This document shows, piece after piece, positions 23,593-36,439 of a stretch of DNA of 64,000 nt; position 1 is the first letter of the stretch, and each line of letters begins with the position of its first letter. The notes under the pieces were generated by a model. It saw only the letters and a list, made by a program, of their open reading frames with translations, had not been told where the DNA came from and made no database searches. Position numbers and translations under genes: made by a program. The stretch comes from Annona cherimola (lineage: Eukaryota; Streptophyta; Magnoliopsida; Magnoliales; Annonaceae). The DNA is taken from contig CM059971.1 in the NCBI GenBank assembly GCA_030490835.1, forward strand, positions 57,646,012-57,710,011. The letters are read 5' to 3'.

Positions 23593-24745
23593 TCAAAGGC
23601 CATATCTAATTTCATTCAACATAATTGCACGCATATGATCATTAGCTGCTATAAACGCTGATGCAACATGGGGGTTCTTATTAAAGTAACACATAGTCAC
23701 TATTAAATCAGCATTAGTCATTCCCATGGTCTCTAGTAATATAGGCAACGCACGGTAATCCTCTACCCAGTCTTGTTTGAATGTGTGGGTATGTGTGTGT
23801 GACACAGTTCCCGGTTGACCTAAATAAGTTTTGGCAATGTTGGCAAACTCTTGCATTAGTGTCTGTGGTCGTCTATGGACGAACAGTCTAGGCCGATGGT
23901 TAAAAGAGCTAGGTGATGGTCCACCAGCATGTGATGGCGCATGTGAATGGCTAGATGAACCTCCTATTGGTGTCCCAGATGAGCCTGGAATAGAAAATTC
24001 GCCCCCCGATCCAATGGGGAGTCTCCATGCTAAATGCCGCCCCTTTTGCATCCACCCCACCTTCTTCAGCCCATCCTTGTCGTGGCTCTTCAAACCCCAC
24101 AGCGAAATGACCTGTGGCACGATTAATGCCGAATAACTCATGTAAATCATCCCAGCTAAGAAGTTGTGGCCGCATGAATCTTTTAAACCTGCTATCTTGA
24201 TGCAAAACAAAATTTAGTGCATGTTAGCTAATTCCTTCCATGGTGTTAAACAACGTGAATAATATTTACACTACAGTGACAATAAGAAACATATAATTGA
24301 ATGTCGCATACCTGTATTAGTGTTTTCCAGGCAAATTCGGGACCAACGAATTTGCTCTTTGCCGCATCCCACCCCATTCCGGTTTTGTTTTAAATTTTCA
24401 AAAACATACTGTACGTCTTTCTTAATGTCATCACCCTATTTTGCATATTTCGGGGGCTAATGGATACTGGAAAGAGATTACTTAACTCCTGGGCAATTGC
24501 CTAGAGGACTACATCTTTAATTTTGTTGGCCTCTATGGTGCCATTGTGTAATTCCATAGAATAATATCTACTAATTTCTTATCTTGCACCTTTGTCCACT
24601 AATGTCTATACTTGGATGACGATGGACCTGTGCTACTTGTCCCGTGACTGGACTCCTTGCTAAGGGTTTCCTCCCCAATGAACACCAGTCTAAAATGGTC
24701 CATGGATACCACTTGCAAGTAAATGAGCACAACCAGGTGTAGATG
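23593..24745 (-). pseudogene. Myb/SANT-like Harbinger ORF, copy 2
   Basis: The Myb/SANT-like N-terminal half lies at about 24615-24310 (RVMTLRKTYSMF, then NKTGMGWDAAKSKFVGPEF). A likely intron follows (donor GTATGCGAC near 24310). The second exon runs 24210-23593 with a Ser/Gly/His/Pro-rich middle (GTPIGGSSSHSHAPSHAGGP) and a conserved C-terminus (YRALPILLETMGMTNADLIV) ending in EIRYGL. Stops and a frameshift in the first half make it a pseudogene. The C-terminal 205 codons stay open. Confidence 0.78.
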
Positions 24746-24938
24746 ACACTTACCATAAGGTTAACACATGAACATATGTATAAACAAATTTCAATGAATT
24801 TTTATAACCACAAGTCATAGAAAATACAATCATTAACATCCCACAAACACATTCATAGCATGCCACCATACGTATTTGATAGAGGACAATCATCATATAT
24901 CACATACATATGCAAATTTTAGTTTACACAAAGACTTC

Positions 24939-26373
24939 TTATATGGACGAATTATCCGCCCACATTCGAGATGCTAATTCATCGTGTTTCGCTCTCCACT
25001 CATGTCGGGCCTTGCTAGACACCCACCTCACCATAACTTCACTCTGTTCACCATCTAAAACATCGCGAATAACATAGAAATTAGCGAGGTTTGGTTCCTC
25101 GATGATTTGGTAGGGTAGTTCAGAACCATCTACAGTGGTTATGTAGTTATGCAGAATCGCACATGCGATCACCATTTGAACCTGAATCCTATAGGTATAT
25201 ATAGTCGCAACTTGCAGAGATGAAAATTTCTTTTTCTATACAACAAACAATCTTTCAACGGTTGACCGCATACGAGCATGTCTGAAGTTAAACAGCTCTT
25301 CACTATTCCTCGGACTCCTTCCAGGTATGAAATTGCTCATGTGGTATGACACACCTTTGTATGGTGTCATGAAACTGGGCACATGCATGATCCAGCATCC
25401 ACTAAGTAATAACGACCTATAGCAAATGGGGGTGATCTGTCAAGTAGGCAATCACATTTCATGACTCAGAAGCTGAAATGGGAAATTCTTACCTCACGGA
25501 ATTGTCAAACAATTGGTGGCACGTTCCAATGCATCTTGTAGGACATGCGCATCATGTTCACTACCTTCTCAGCTAGCTAATATATATGTGAACTTCAAAT
25601 TGAAGTCACAAGCTGCCAAAACATTCCGTGTGGGGTCACCATGTCTATTAATAAACGCGAGAGCATTTTTAGATGGAGGTAGAACAGGAATGTGAGTACC
25701 ATCAATTGCTCCAATACATTCCTAGTAAGTAAAAAAAAGTCAATCTGGTGTGCAATCTCTACGTCGTTTGAGTCTGTCAACATCTTGATAATAAATGATT
25801 CACGGTGTACCTTAAAGTATGGTGCTAGAGTTGGGTCAGAGGAGATATTTTGGTGAGTTTGACAATTTGGATGGGCGATGTAGTCTTTATGTAAGGAGAG
25901 AACTGATTGCAAACACTTATGAAAATGGCGGTGTACAGTCTCATCGGAACTACAAACATACGTATTGATGGAACGATTTCGTACATTATGGGCCAAAGTG
26001 TGCAAAAATATTGTCATTTGTTCACTTATGGTTACGTACCTAGTGGATTGCAAGATCCCTTTACTCTTCACTAAATCTCACAACTGATTGAATGCGAATG
26101 TAGTCATTCACAGTTGTGAAATGCATCGTCGATCCCCCTCCCCTCCCGGACCAAAGAATGCATAAATAGTTCACATTGGAGTGCTAAGTTATGATTACTG
26201 AAATCCGTTCGGCTTTCTTCTTCCTCCTGAGCTAGTGCTAAGGCTCCACCTAATAATACAAATGACCTACGCCGCTCAATGTGTTGACTCGAACAATTTT
26301 CAACTGATTCCACAACAGCTAGTAATGCAGTTTCGATAAAAGAATCCATATGTGGAGAAGAAAAACTATTCAT
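24939..26373 (-). pseudogene. HARBI1-like DDE transposase, copy 2, broken
   Basis: The N-terminal exon starts at 26373 (MNSFSSPHMDSF, then ERRRSFVLLGGAL). The next segment, 26071 to about 25800, carries SKGILQSTRYV and LHTLAHNVRNR. The catalytic region has the first Asp motif near 25705 (frame-shifted relative to the longest ORF), the LVDAG motif near 25400, the TVERLF Glu motif near 25265, and MVIACAILHNYI. The C-terminus runs through an acidic tail ending DNSSI at 24939. Several frameshifts and stops are present, so it is inactive. It parallels copy 1 segment by segment. Confidence 0.87.
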
Positions 26374-26687
26374 GTTGTAGCAGTATGAAAAGAATTATTT
26401 ACCAGTTAATTTAAGAAAATGCATGTATAGATAATGAATATTTGAATTAATCATTTATGAACAAGAGTCATCAACAAGGAATACGAAAGTACATATAGGA
26501 GCGTACATTGACAATGGGCTATAGTACATCGAGGGTATTGACACATTTGGTTTCTTTGGATGCCGCTTATCAAGAGGACTTCCTCTGATAAAAGAGAGTA
26601 TTTTAAACTCTACATAGTGATTTAGGGTATGTGATTAGAGTATTAGAAGGGAGTTAATGTAGGTCTTTCCATGCTATAAGTTAAAGG
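26374..26687. other. Upstream region of Harbinger copy 2; no gene recognised
   Basis: It should contain the 5' terminus of the - strand Harbinger element and the junction with the PPR fragment. The terminal repeat was not identified. Confidence 0.4.
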
Positions 26688-27253
26688 ATGTTAGAGCTTC
26701 ACCTTTTAAGAGGTGTCATGCAAATGATCACTGCATATGGCATGCATGGCCATTGTCAGGAAGTGCTTGGTCTATTTAACAGAATGAATGAAAAAAAGGT
26801 TAAACCAGATGCAGTGACATTTACTTCAGTACTCTTTGCTTGCAGCCACGCTGGGTTCATAGATGAGGCTAAACAAATCTTTTGTTCTATGACTGTCAAT
26901 CATTTCATCTGTCCTTGTCCAGAACACTATGCGTGCATGGTTGATTTATTGGGTCGAGCAGGTCTGCTTGCAGACGCATATGATTATGCAAAGAATTTTC
27001 CATATAGGGTCAGTGGCAGTGCACTTAGTTCTTTGCTTTCTGCTTGCAGGCTCCAGAGCAACACTATGCTGGCAGAAGTAGTGGGAATGAGACTTCTGGA
27101 TATAGAGCCTGAAAGCTCAGGATCCCATGCACTGATGTTAAACATATATGCAGAAGCTGGCAGATGGAGCGATGTAGCAAGTTTCAGGGTATTTGCAAAG
27201 AACAAAGGCTACAGGAAGATACCTGGCTATAGTCTTGTAGAATTTGACAAGCA
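26688..27253 (+). pseudogene. PPR protein C-terminal fragment (PLS/E class)
   Basis: An open frame of about 190 codons matches the last PPR motifs and E motif of plant organellar RNA-editing PPR proteins: MITAYGMHGHCQEVLGLFNR, then VKPDAVTFTSVLFACSHAG, then YACMVDLLGRAG, then GMRLLDIEPESSGS and IPGYSLVEFD. Such proteins are usually 500-800 residues, so the N-terminal repeats and targeting peptide are missing. The frame has no internal stop. It ends exactly where a LINE fragment begins (about 27254-27265). It is a truncated gene; no upstream exon or start context was found. Confidence 0.88.
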
Positions 27254-28370
27254 AGCATGGGGAATATAACATTCTTTGAAAAACCGCCATAGTAGTAACA
27301 CAAGCACTAAAACTATGGAATATGGGGAGTGTACTGGCCAAAAGGTGAACATTGAGAAAACCACCATCTATTACAGCAAAAACACTAAAGAGAGTTCTAA
27401 AAAGGAAATGGAACATATCTTGGGAATAGGGGGCAAGCCAATTCAAATATACCTTAGACTCCTAGCTTGGGTGGGTAGAAAAAAGATCAAGGAATTCCAA
27501 AAGATTAAGGAAAGAATTTGGAAGCGAATTCAAGGCTGGCAATCGAAACTTCTATCATGTAGCAGGAAAGAGATTCTCATAAAAGCAATTGTCTAAGCTT
27601 TAACTAGCTACGCCATGAGCATGTTCAAACTGCCAAAAACTTTCTGTGACAGTATAAATGCAATGGTGAGCAAGTTTTGGTGAGGCGACAAGAATGACAA
27701 AAGGAAAATCAACTGGATTAGTTGGAAAGATATGTGTCTATCGAAGGCAGGTGGTATGGGATTCTGTGATTTTGGTGCTTTTAACATGGCTATTCTTGCA
27801 AAGCAAGCGTGGAGATTAATGACATACCATAAGTCACGATGCTATAAAGTGCTAAAAGGTAAATATTTCCCAAATGATGACTTTTGGAACTGTTCCACTT
27901 TGAAAGATGCATCATATCCATGGAGGAGCATCCTTGATGCAAGACAGGTGTTGAAAATGGGCTGCCAATGGGGATTGGGGTTGGAAAACAGATTAACTTT
28001 CTCAAGGACAAATGGACCCTTGGATCACTTCCAAGGGAGATGGACCCTGACCAAAAGGTGGAGAAATTCATAAATTGGCCAAACAGTTGTTGGAAGGAAA
28101 ATGAAGTAAAGTTGGTAGTGGGAGATAAAGAATGGAACATTGTCAAATGTGTGCCCATCCCCTTTTCTGCAGAATGTGATTCAATCTTTTAGGCAGAGGA
28201 ACCGGATGGGATATATAGAGTGAAGTTAGGCTACACAAAATTGTAGTAGTGGGATCAACAACAAAGGGGAAATGATTGTAATCAACGAAACAGTGTTGAT
28301 GTTGATATCCTTAAGCATATTTGGAAGCTAAAATTACTGTCAAAGATCAAGATTTTTGGTCACGTTGGGA
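27254..28370 (+). pseudogene. LINE (L1-type) reverse transcriptase C-terminal fragment
   Basis: Frames shifted against each other match the part of plant L1 polyproteins just after the RT catalytic box: GQKVNIEKTTIYYSKN, then SCSRKEILIKAI, then SKAGGMGFCDFGAFNMAILA and KQAWRLMTYH. They continue into the zinc-finger-RT-like region (about 28200-28340, DGIYRVKLGYTK). Stops at about 27597 and 27681 and shifts near 27960 make it dead. The 5' side is cut right after the position expected for the catalytic Asp pair, at the PPR junction. No poly(A) was found. Confidence 0.87.
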
Positions 28371-30019
28371 CAAATCTAGAAAGTAGAAACACGGTCAACT
28401 GATACAACTCACACATTTTTCGATCATGCAATCTCTATGATTGATGGAAATCCATTTATTTTGGACAATTGAAAAATGAGGAAGATGTTGTGGATGGACG
28501 ATTGTAGAGGGCAGGTTATTCTGACCCCTTGGGGGCATCAAACTTGAAGAGAGGAGCAAAGAAAGAGAGTCATCCACCAGGTATAAATAAGGAAGAAGAA
28601 GACTTGAGTCATTAAGACCAAACGGTTATCTTCTTTGTTTGTTTTGCAATGCCATGTCAGAGGGGGCACATATAACAATTATTGAATGGCCTGAACGTGA
28701 AATTACCGTGTGGACAACTTCTTTATAAGAAAGAAGAAGACTATAGAGTCGTCGTCGTCATCGACACCCAGCTGGCACCTGCTTTATTTGCCTAGCAACG
28801 TCGCCTTAGGTGGGGCAGCTTATGATAATTGCTAAAAGTGACTTCTCACGTGGACGCTGCTACATAGGAAAGAAGACATATCGCATCCACGCCCATCCAG
28901 CTAAGAAAGCACTCACCCATAGATAAACGATGTGAATCAAAGAAAGCACTCATGCAGAACGGGAATGAAAACCACTGACGCCTTTGATCGAACAGAAAGA
29001 GGCCAGAACGGATCTACCTGTCGCCGCTGATTGATGGTGTAAAGTTTTTGCAGAGGAGCTGACGGACGGTTCAGAATGTTGTCCATTGATTTGTGTTGGT
29101 CACGATTTTGTGCCGGATCACCCGCTAGTGCTCTTCATCTCAGACGCTGTCGTGCTCGCCTCACAACTAATCGAGCGGGAAGAAGACGTCGCGCTGCGTT
29201 GGGCGATGATCGGATCAACATGGATTGCTGCTCGAGATGACAGTGGCCGCTAGTGGTGCAGGCTGCGTTAGGGCATTCTCTTACAATCAGGCTAGACGCG
29301 TCTGTATTGCTTTTCTCCTCCATCACTGAACTCGAGAAAAGGGTAGCAGCAGCCTTGGTGACGCAAGTCCCAAGCATGAAATGACGGGTTTTTGCATTTA
29401 CATCCCTGGCGTGAAAATTTTTGCAAAAAAAACTTGAGTTTTGCGGGTTGCCAAACAGACCCATAGATTCAATCTAAAAAAACTCGTATGATTTGGAACA
29501 CACCCTAATTTCTTGGATAATTAATATCTACCTCAGTTGATTTTTGATGGTCGTTCATTTTTGTGGTAGTGAAGATATTGTTGTCCAATTACTAGTCATG
29601 AACGGCTTAATGTTATGAGAGTCTAGGAAATGCATTTGTAGATGCTTGAATTGTATAATTTAAATTTCTTTCACCATCACAGATTAGTTGTTGTTAGACT
29701 CGAAATCATTACTATCGAACTTTAATGATTTTTCCTAGTGTTTGATTTGATAGTTTTGATTTGTGGATCAATAGCTTAGATGGCTAGACTTGAAAAAAAT
29801 AATAACTTTCAGATTAGATGGTTTTCATGGCAAGTTGTTGCTCAAAATTGGACAAATTGCAAGCATTAAGATCTACTTATTAAAGATCTATTGGCTTCTT
29901 GATTTAGCTCATCTTTAAAGAGGGAAATAGTGTGAGTTTTTTACTTAATTTCTTAACAACCATGGTTTCCATGAATGGGGAAAAATGTTAAAATTTCTAG
30001 TGATCTACTACATTTCATG
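28371..30019. other. No gene recognised
   Basis: Mixed composition. A GC-richer patch (about 28950-29450) has an open - strand frame (29135-29464) without a domain. The - strand sequence TGGGTCTGTTTGGCAACC near 29463 resembles one end of a Tourist-like MITE, but no partner was found. Confidence 0.35.
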
Positions 30020-30690
30020 CATATGTAGGAGAGTTTTTACGATGTGGAATCCAATTATTTTTATAATTCAACCCCATTTCTTTTAAAATACAAATACGAA
30101 AAGTTAGAGGGTTTAAAATGCAAAGGACATTTTAAATATTTTACAAGATTGTAATAGTATTTTTAACATTATAAAGGCCAAGGGTCTAAATGCAAAAAAC
30201 TAAATTTCCTAAGATTTAAAATAGTAATACGCAAGTATTAGAATTTAAAACGCAAATTCTCCTTCAAATGACATTTTTAACATTTGGGGCATGTTTGGCT
30301 AGACATAAAACTTTTCAACCAAAACTTTTCAATAAAAAACTTTTCCATAACTACAATATTTTTAAATTATTTTTCATATTTTCCTATACAAATTACCTTA
30401 CTTTTTAATCATTCCACTCAATTACTCAAAGAACTAACTTATCTATTTTTAACTTTATTATCTTTACATATCATCATTATTCCTACCATATTACATCATT
30501 TTCTATTAATTTAATAACTTTTACACTAAAAATTTTTTATCAAAAAGTTTTATCATTTCCCAAATACACTTTTCATAAGATTTTAATAATATTTTTTAAT
30601 GTCATAAGAGTCAAGAGTCTAAAATGTAAAGATCAAACTTTGAAGTGCAAATATGCAAATTTGAAGGACTTAAAAAGTAAATTCTCCACT
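30020..30690. repeat. AT-rich dispersed repeat interrupted by a Tourist-like MITE (about 30287-30570)
   Basis: The outer parts carry repeated phrases such as GTTTAAAATGCAAAG and TTTTAAACCCT in opposite sense. They match, inverted, the stretch at 13490-13716, which is likewise followed by a Tourist-like MITE. The inner 30287-30570 segment starts GGGCATGTTTGG and ends CCCAAATACACT, in Tourist style. Confidence 0.5.
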
Positions 30691-31459
30691 CGAAAAGGTA
30701 GGAAGTTGGGAGAGCTTGGCGAGAAGAGAGCTCTCAACCTTAGTTGAAGCCAAAATGTAAAGCGGATACACGCCATGCTCAATTTACGAGGTGTGATTAG
30801 TCGTAAGCTCGAACTAAATTCCATTTTCTTTTTATTTTTATAAAATCAGTAATCTATTAAAAATGACTAAAATAATCTTATATTTGAAAATTTAAAAATA
30901 TATACATCTCTAAAAATAAAAAAGTTGTTTATAGTTTTATAAAAAAACCACAATAGAATAAAATAAATGGGTACAACTGATACAGTTGACCGGGCTAACC
31001 ATGAATACTGCTTTATTGCCTGAACAGGTTTTTTGGTATAAAAAATTTTAAAATATAAAAAATAATATGATATGATAAGGATAATAAAAATGAGTAAAGA
31101 TAATAAAGTTAAAATAAATAGATTAGATGTATTCATATAAAAATAATTAAAAAGTAAGGTACTTGTATAGAATAAGTTAATAAATAGTTTAAAAAGGTAG
31201 CTATGGAGAGTGAAAAGTTTTAAAGATGAACAAACACCACTAAATAAAGTTTATTAGTTAAGGATCAGAATTTAGGAACATAAAAAAATATTAGTTAGCA
31301 TAAAATTTGGAATTTCATCTATGTAAAATAGAATTTATAATTGACAACAAAGATTTTTTTTTTTAGAAACGTTTATATGTTCTTTAATGTTCCAAATATA
31401 CTCAACGGGTTGAAACTAGTTTGAAAAATATTTATATAATGTAAATAAATATGAAGTAA
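30691..31459. other. No gene; AT-rich with a possible degraded Tourist-like MITE (about 31029-31243)
   Basis: The right edge AACAAACACCAC and inner motifs (AAAGTTTTAA, GATATGATAAGG) resemble the Tourist-like family. The left edge is poorly preserved. Confidence 0.35.
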
Positions 31460-32110
31460 AATGAAAAGGTTAATTATGAAAATTATGTAATATAACATAA
31501 CAATTTTTCTTAAATGGTCGCTTCATGTTAATTTTACTGACTTGCCAAATACTTCGTATGAATAAATCTTTATATTTAAAAATATCATGTTATCTACTTC
31601 TAATAATTAATTGGATTATTTGTGTCCAAAAATAACAGTAAAAATAATATATTTGCATACGTCCCCACGGTTTTAAAAGCCTCTTGTTTATTTACTTTGG
31701 GGACGTCTCTCTTCACTGTTTGATGTCATAAAAACAGAGTCTTTTGTTGTCATCGGTGAATTTTGGAAAGTTTAACATTTACGCCCATGTCTCCACGTCT
31801 TCATCACACGGATGTTAAGGGTGGATTTTTTTTTTCATGAAAGAGAGAAGAAATAAAATTAGAATATAATAATATGCGGAGGATGAGAAAAATTGTATCT
31901 AAAATGAATAAAGTTATATTGAAATAAGTTGTCTTGGAAATGGAAAAACCACTCCATGCACGTCCTATCCATAAAAACACCCTACAATTATTACTCCATA
32001 AATTAGCTATCAAAGGGCTCCTAAGCTCATTGGCTAATGATAAGTAAGCAGTTAAAATTCACATGCAACTGAAGTCAAAGTAGAAATTGATTCAACTAAA
32101 ATAAAAATCA
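31460..32110. repeat. Dispersed block shared with 40340-40790
   Basis: The segment around 31750-31815 (GAATTTTGG then AAGTTTAACATTTACGCCCA, then CATCACACGGATGTTAA) matches 40360-40435 in the same orientation. Segment 31460-31660 matches 40586-40790 inverted. About 200 bp of unrelated sequence sits inside at 31820-32025. It lies directly before the tandem array. Confidence 0.6.
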
Positions 32111-32122
32111 TTTAAATGTTAG

Positions 32123-35100
32123 GTTTGATGTAATTGAAGTTGAAATATTAATGGTGTATTTGATAATTTAGAAAAATTTCATCTAACTTTCCCAAGCAGT
32201 TTTTAATATAATTATCTTACTTTATAATAATTTATTTATATCTTTAGATACAATTACTATATTATTTTAACTTTATTTATTTTATTTATAATCATTATCT
32301 CTATCATATCATATTACTATGCTATATATTTTTAAAAAATTTCCATCATTTAAATAAACCCTACAATGTACAAAGAACCTAAATATTTTTGTAATTTGTT
32401 ATGATGGCATAATAACAATATTTAAAAAATGAAATGGATAGATCTTAAAATTAGAAAGAGTGATTGAAATATTTATAATCATATTTAAAAAGAATATCCA
32501 ATAAATCATTTATATATCTTCTATGATTATGTTTATTTATAGGTTATTATGCTATATAAGTATTGCATAGATTATATTATTTTATGCAATTTGTTAGTAC
32601 GTTTGATGTAACTGAAGTTGAAATATTAATGGTGTGTTTGATAATATAGAAAATTTCTTCTAACTTTCCCAAGCAGTTTTTAATATAATTATCTTACTTT
32701 ACAATAATTTATACATATCTTTAGATAATTGCATAGATTAGATTATTTTATGCAATTTGTTAGTACGTTTGATGTAATTGAAGTTGAAATGTTAGTGGTG
32801 GGTTTGATTATATAGAAATTTTTTTTCTAACTTTCCCAAGCAGTTTTTAATATAATTATCTTACTTTATAATAATTTATTTATATTTTTAGATACAATTA
32901 CTATATTATTTTAACTTTATTATAATCATTATCTCTATCATATCATATCACTATGCTATATATTTTAAAAAAAATTTCATCATTTAAATAAACCCTGCAA
33001 TGTACAAAGAACATAAATATTTTTGTAATTTGTTATGATGGCATAATGACAATATTTAAAAAATGAAATGGATAGATCTTAAAATTAGAAAGAGTGATTG
33101 AAATATTTATAATCATATTTAAAAAATATCCAATAAATCATTTATATATCTTCTATGATTATATTTATTTATAGGTTATTATGCTATATAAGTATTGCAT
33201 AGATTAGATTATTTTATGCAATTTGTAAGTACGTTTGATGTAACTGAAGTTGAAATATTAATGGTTTGTTTGATAATATTGAAAATTTTCTTCTAACTTT
33301 CTTAAACAGTTTTTAATATAATTATCTTACTTTACAATAATTTTGTTCATATCTTTTGATAATTGCATAGATTAGATTATTTTATGCAATTTGTTAGTAC
33401 ATTTGATGCAATTGAAATTGAAATATTAATGATGTGTTTGATAATATAGAAAAATTTCTTGTAACTTTCCCAAGTAGTTTTTAATATAATTATCTTACTT
33501 TATAATAATTTATTTATATCTTTAGATACAATTACTATATTATTTTAACTTTATTATAATCATTATCTCTATTATATCATATCACTATGCTATATATTTT
33601 TAAAAAATTTCCATCATTTAAATAAACCTTGCAATGTACAAAGAACCTAAATATTTTTGTAATTTGTTATGATGGCATAATAACAATATTTAAAAAATGA
33701 AATGGATAGATTTTAAAATTAGAAAGAGTGATTGAAATATTTATAATCATATTTAAAAAGAATATCCAATAAATCATTTATATATCTTCTATGATTATGT
33801 TTATTTATAGGTTATTATGCTATATAAGTATTGCATATATTAGATTATTTTATGCAATTTGTAAGTACATTTGATGTAACTGAAGTTGAAATATTAATGG
33901 TCTGTTTAAGAATATTGAAAAATTTCTTCTAACTTTCTTAAGCAGTTTTTAATATAATTATCTTACTTTACAATAATTTTGTTCATATCTTTAGATAATT
34001 GCATAGATTAGATTATTTTATGCAATTTGTTAGTACGTTTGATGCAATTGAAATTGAAATATTAATGATGTGTTTGATAATATAGAAAAATTTCTTGTAA
34101 CTTTCCCAAGCAGTTTTTAATATAATTATCTTACTTTATAATAATTTATTCATATCTTTAGATACAATTACTATATTATTTTAACTTTATTATAATAATT
34201 ATCTCTATCATATCATATCACTATGCTATATATTTTTAAAAAATTTCCATCATTTAAATAAACCCTGCAATGTACAAAGAACCTAAATATTTTTGTAATT
34301 TGTTATGATGGCATAATAACAATATTTAAAAAATGAAATGGATAGATCTTAAAATTAGAAAGAGTGATTGAAATATTTATAATCATATTTAAAAAGAATA
34401 TCCAATAAATCATTTATATATCTTCTATGATTATGTTTATTTATAGGTTATTATGCTATATAAGTATTGCATAGATTAGATTATTTTATGCAATTTGTTA
34501 GTACGTTTGATGTAACTGAAGTTGAAATATTAATGGTGTGTTTGATAATATAGAAAATTTCTTCTAACTTTCCCAAGCAGTTTTTAATATAATTATTTTA
34601 CTTTACAATAATTTATTCATATCTTTAGATAATTGCATAGATTAGATTATTTTCTACAATTTGTTAGTATGTTTGATGTAATTGAAGTTGAAATATTAAT
34701 GATGTGTTTGATAAGATAGAAAAATTTCTTCTCACTTTCCCAAGTAGTTTTTAATAGAATTATCTTACTTTATAATAATTTATTCATATCTTTAGATACA
34801 ATTACTATATTATTTTAACTTTATTATAATCATTATCTCTATTATATTATATCACTATGCTATAGATTTTAAAAAAAATTCCTTCATTTAAATAAACCCT
34901 GCAATGTACAAAGAACCTAAATATTTTTATAATTTGTTATGATGGCATAATAACAATATTTAAAAAATGAAATGGACAGATCTTAAAATTAGAAAGAGTG
35001 ATTGAAATATTTATAATCATATTTAAAAAATATCCAATAAATCATTATGTATCTTCTATAATTATATTTATTTATAGGTTATTATCCTATATAAGTATTG

Positions 35101-35133
35101 CATAGATTAGATTATTTTATGCAATTTGTTAGT
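32123..35133 (+). repeat. Tandem array, about 636-bp higher-order unit (5 long + 4 short subunits)
   Basis: Each subunit starts with GTTTGATGTAA(T/C)TGAAGTTG or a close variant. Long subunits start at 32123, 32767, 33401, 34037 and 34671; short ones start at 32601, 33233, 33869 and 34505. The long subunit is about 470 bp. The short one (about 165 bp) is the long one with its middle deleted, joining TCTTTAGATA to ATTGCATAGATTA. The long/short dimer recurs every 634-644 bp, so the dimer formed first and was then amplified. AT content is extreme. No coding. Confidence 0.93.
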
Positions 35134-36112
35134 TTTATATTTAAAAGGTATTACTTATTTGTAAAACCCATAATTTTTAAAAAATTAAGCATGAGAGGAT
35201 GGGTATAAAAAATTATGAGATCTTATGGGCTAATTGAATTATGAATTTAGATTTTACTAATGCCCTAACATTATGCAAGTTAAGAAAAGAGGTGGGTTAC
35301 TGCCTACGACTAGGGTGGTATATCTCCTTATTTAAATGTGAGGTTGTGTTGTTCATTTTATTGTATTTGTGAGCATGTGGTATCCCCTGTTGATATTTGG
35401 CCGCTAGTATTCGTCTCTTTTTGGATCATTTGTAAAATTGTCTTAGTAATTGATTGTAATATGAGTTGAGATTTGATATAAAAATATACACCAATAAAAA
35501 AAGAAAAGCGGTGGGTTTTACAAGGAACTAAATTTTTTGCTACGAATTTAAAAATATAGTAAATAATAAAAATTATTAATTTTAAGGCATGTTTGATAAA
35601 ACTTGTCCCCTTAAAAATTTTCATTTTCCACAACCACTTTATTTTTTAATCATTTCTACACATCTTCTTATATAATTATTCCACTTTTTAACTATTTCTT
35701 AACAACTTTTCATACAACTTTATCTTTTCTTATTCTTTTTATTTCTTATTATTACCTCAATCATATCACATTACTTCTTTAATTTCAAAAACTTTTGATT
35801 TGAAAGTTTTATCAAATACAAAACACATCCTTAATTTAATAATTATTTTATGCAATTTATTTAATTTAAATTACACATGTATGAAAAAATCTATGAAAAA
35901 GGTTTAAGGTCCAGGCTGTTAGAAACAACACATGTAATGTATTTCTTAATATCCATTTTATTATTTACATTTAGTAATTAACATGTGTGTATATGTTACA
36001 AAAGGAGCTATGTTCCTATGTAAACATGTTACATCAAATCAGTTCTATGTAACCCTTTTAATTTTTAAAATATTAATAATTGATACAAAATTCAATTGAT
36101 TCATTGTATTTA
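35134..36112. other. No gene; Tourist-like MITE at about 35585-35831
   Basis: The MITE runs from AGGCATGTTTGATAAAACTT to CAAATACAAAACACATCC, with inverted ends and the usual AT-rich interior. The remainder is AT-rich and unremarkable. Confidence 0.45.
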
Positions 36113-36403
36113 GGGTGTGTTTGGAAAGTTGTAAAACTTTTGATGAAATGTTTTTGTATGTAAAAGTTGTCTAATTGGTAGAAAATGATATGATATTATA
36201 GGGATAATGATGATGAGTAAGGAGAATAAATTTAAAATAAATAGTTTAGTTGTATTGGTAGTTGTGTATAAATGATTGAAAAATAGGGTTGTTGTATATA
36301 AAAATATGTAAAAAATAATTAAAAAAGAGTAGTTATGGAGAGTGAAAAGTTTTAGATTGAAAAGTTTTAACTTGACAACTTTTTCAAATTGCCAAACACA
36401 CCC
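36113..36403. mobile_element. Tourist-like MITE with TTA duplication
   Basis: The ends are GGGTGTGTTTGG and CCAAACACACCC, perfect inverted repeats of 12 bp. TTA lies on both sides. Length is 291 bp. It is the clearest member of the family in this window. Confidence 0.9.
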
Positions 36404-36439
36404 TTAATATTATTTGTTTAGTTAGAAGACCAAGTTCAT

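Larger units (their letters stand above)
22886..26373 (-). mobile_element. PIF/Harbinger transposon copy 2, decayed, three genes
   Basis: On the - strand the order is transposase (26373 to 24939), Myb/SANT-like protein (about 24745 to 23593), then the small Cys-rich ORF (23163 to 22886). This is the same order as copy 1, but compact because no LTR interrupts it. Sequence differences from copy 1 are frequent, so the two are separate old insertions rather than a recent local duplication. Coding limits only; the termini were not identified. Confidence 0.87.

Noticed and set aside
29135..29464. 109-codon - strand ORF in a GC-richer patch
   Set aside because: No domain, no neighbouring exons, and the open frame is expected from low stop density at higher GC.
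32123..35133. Tandem array as a centromeric satellite
   Set aside because: Only about 4.7 dimers, and the unit is a dispersed repeat. Nothing here indicates a centromere.
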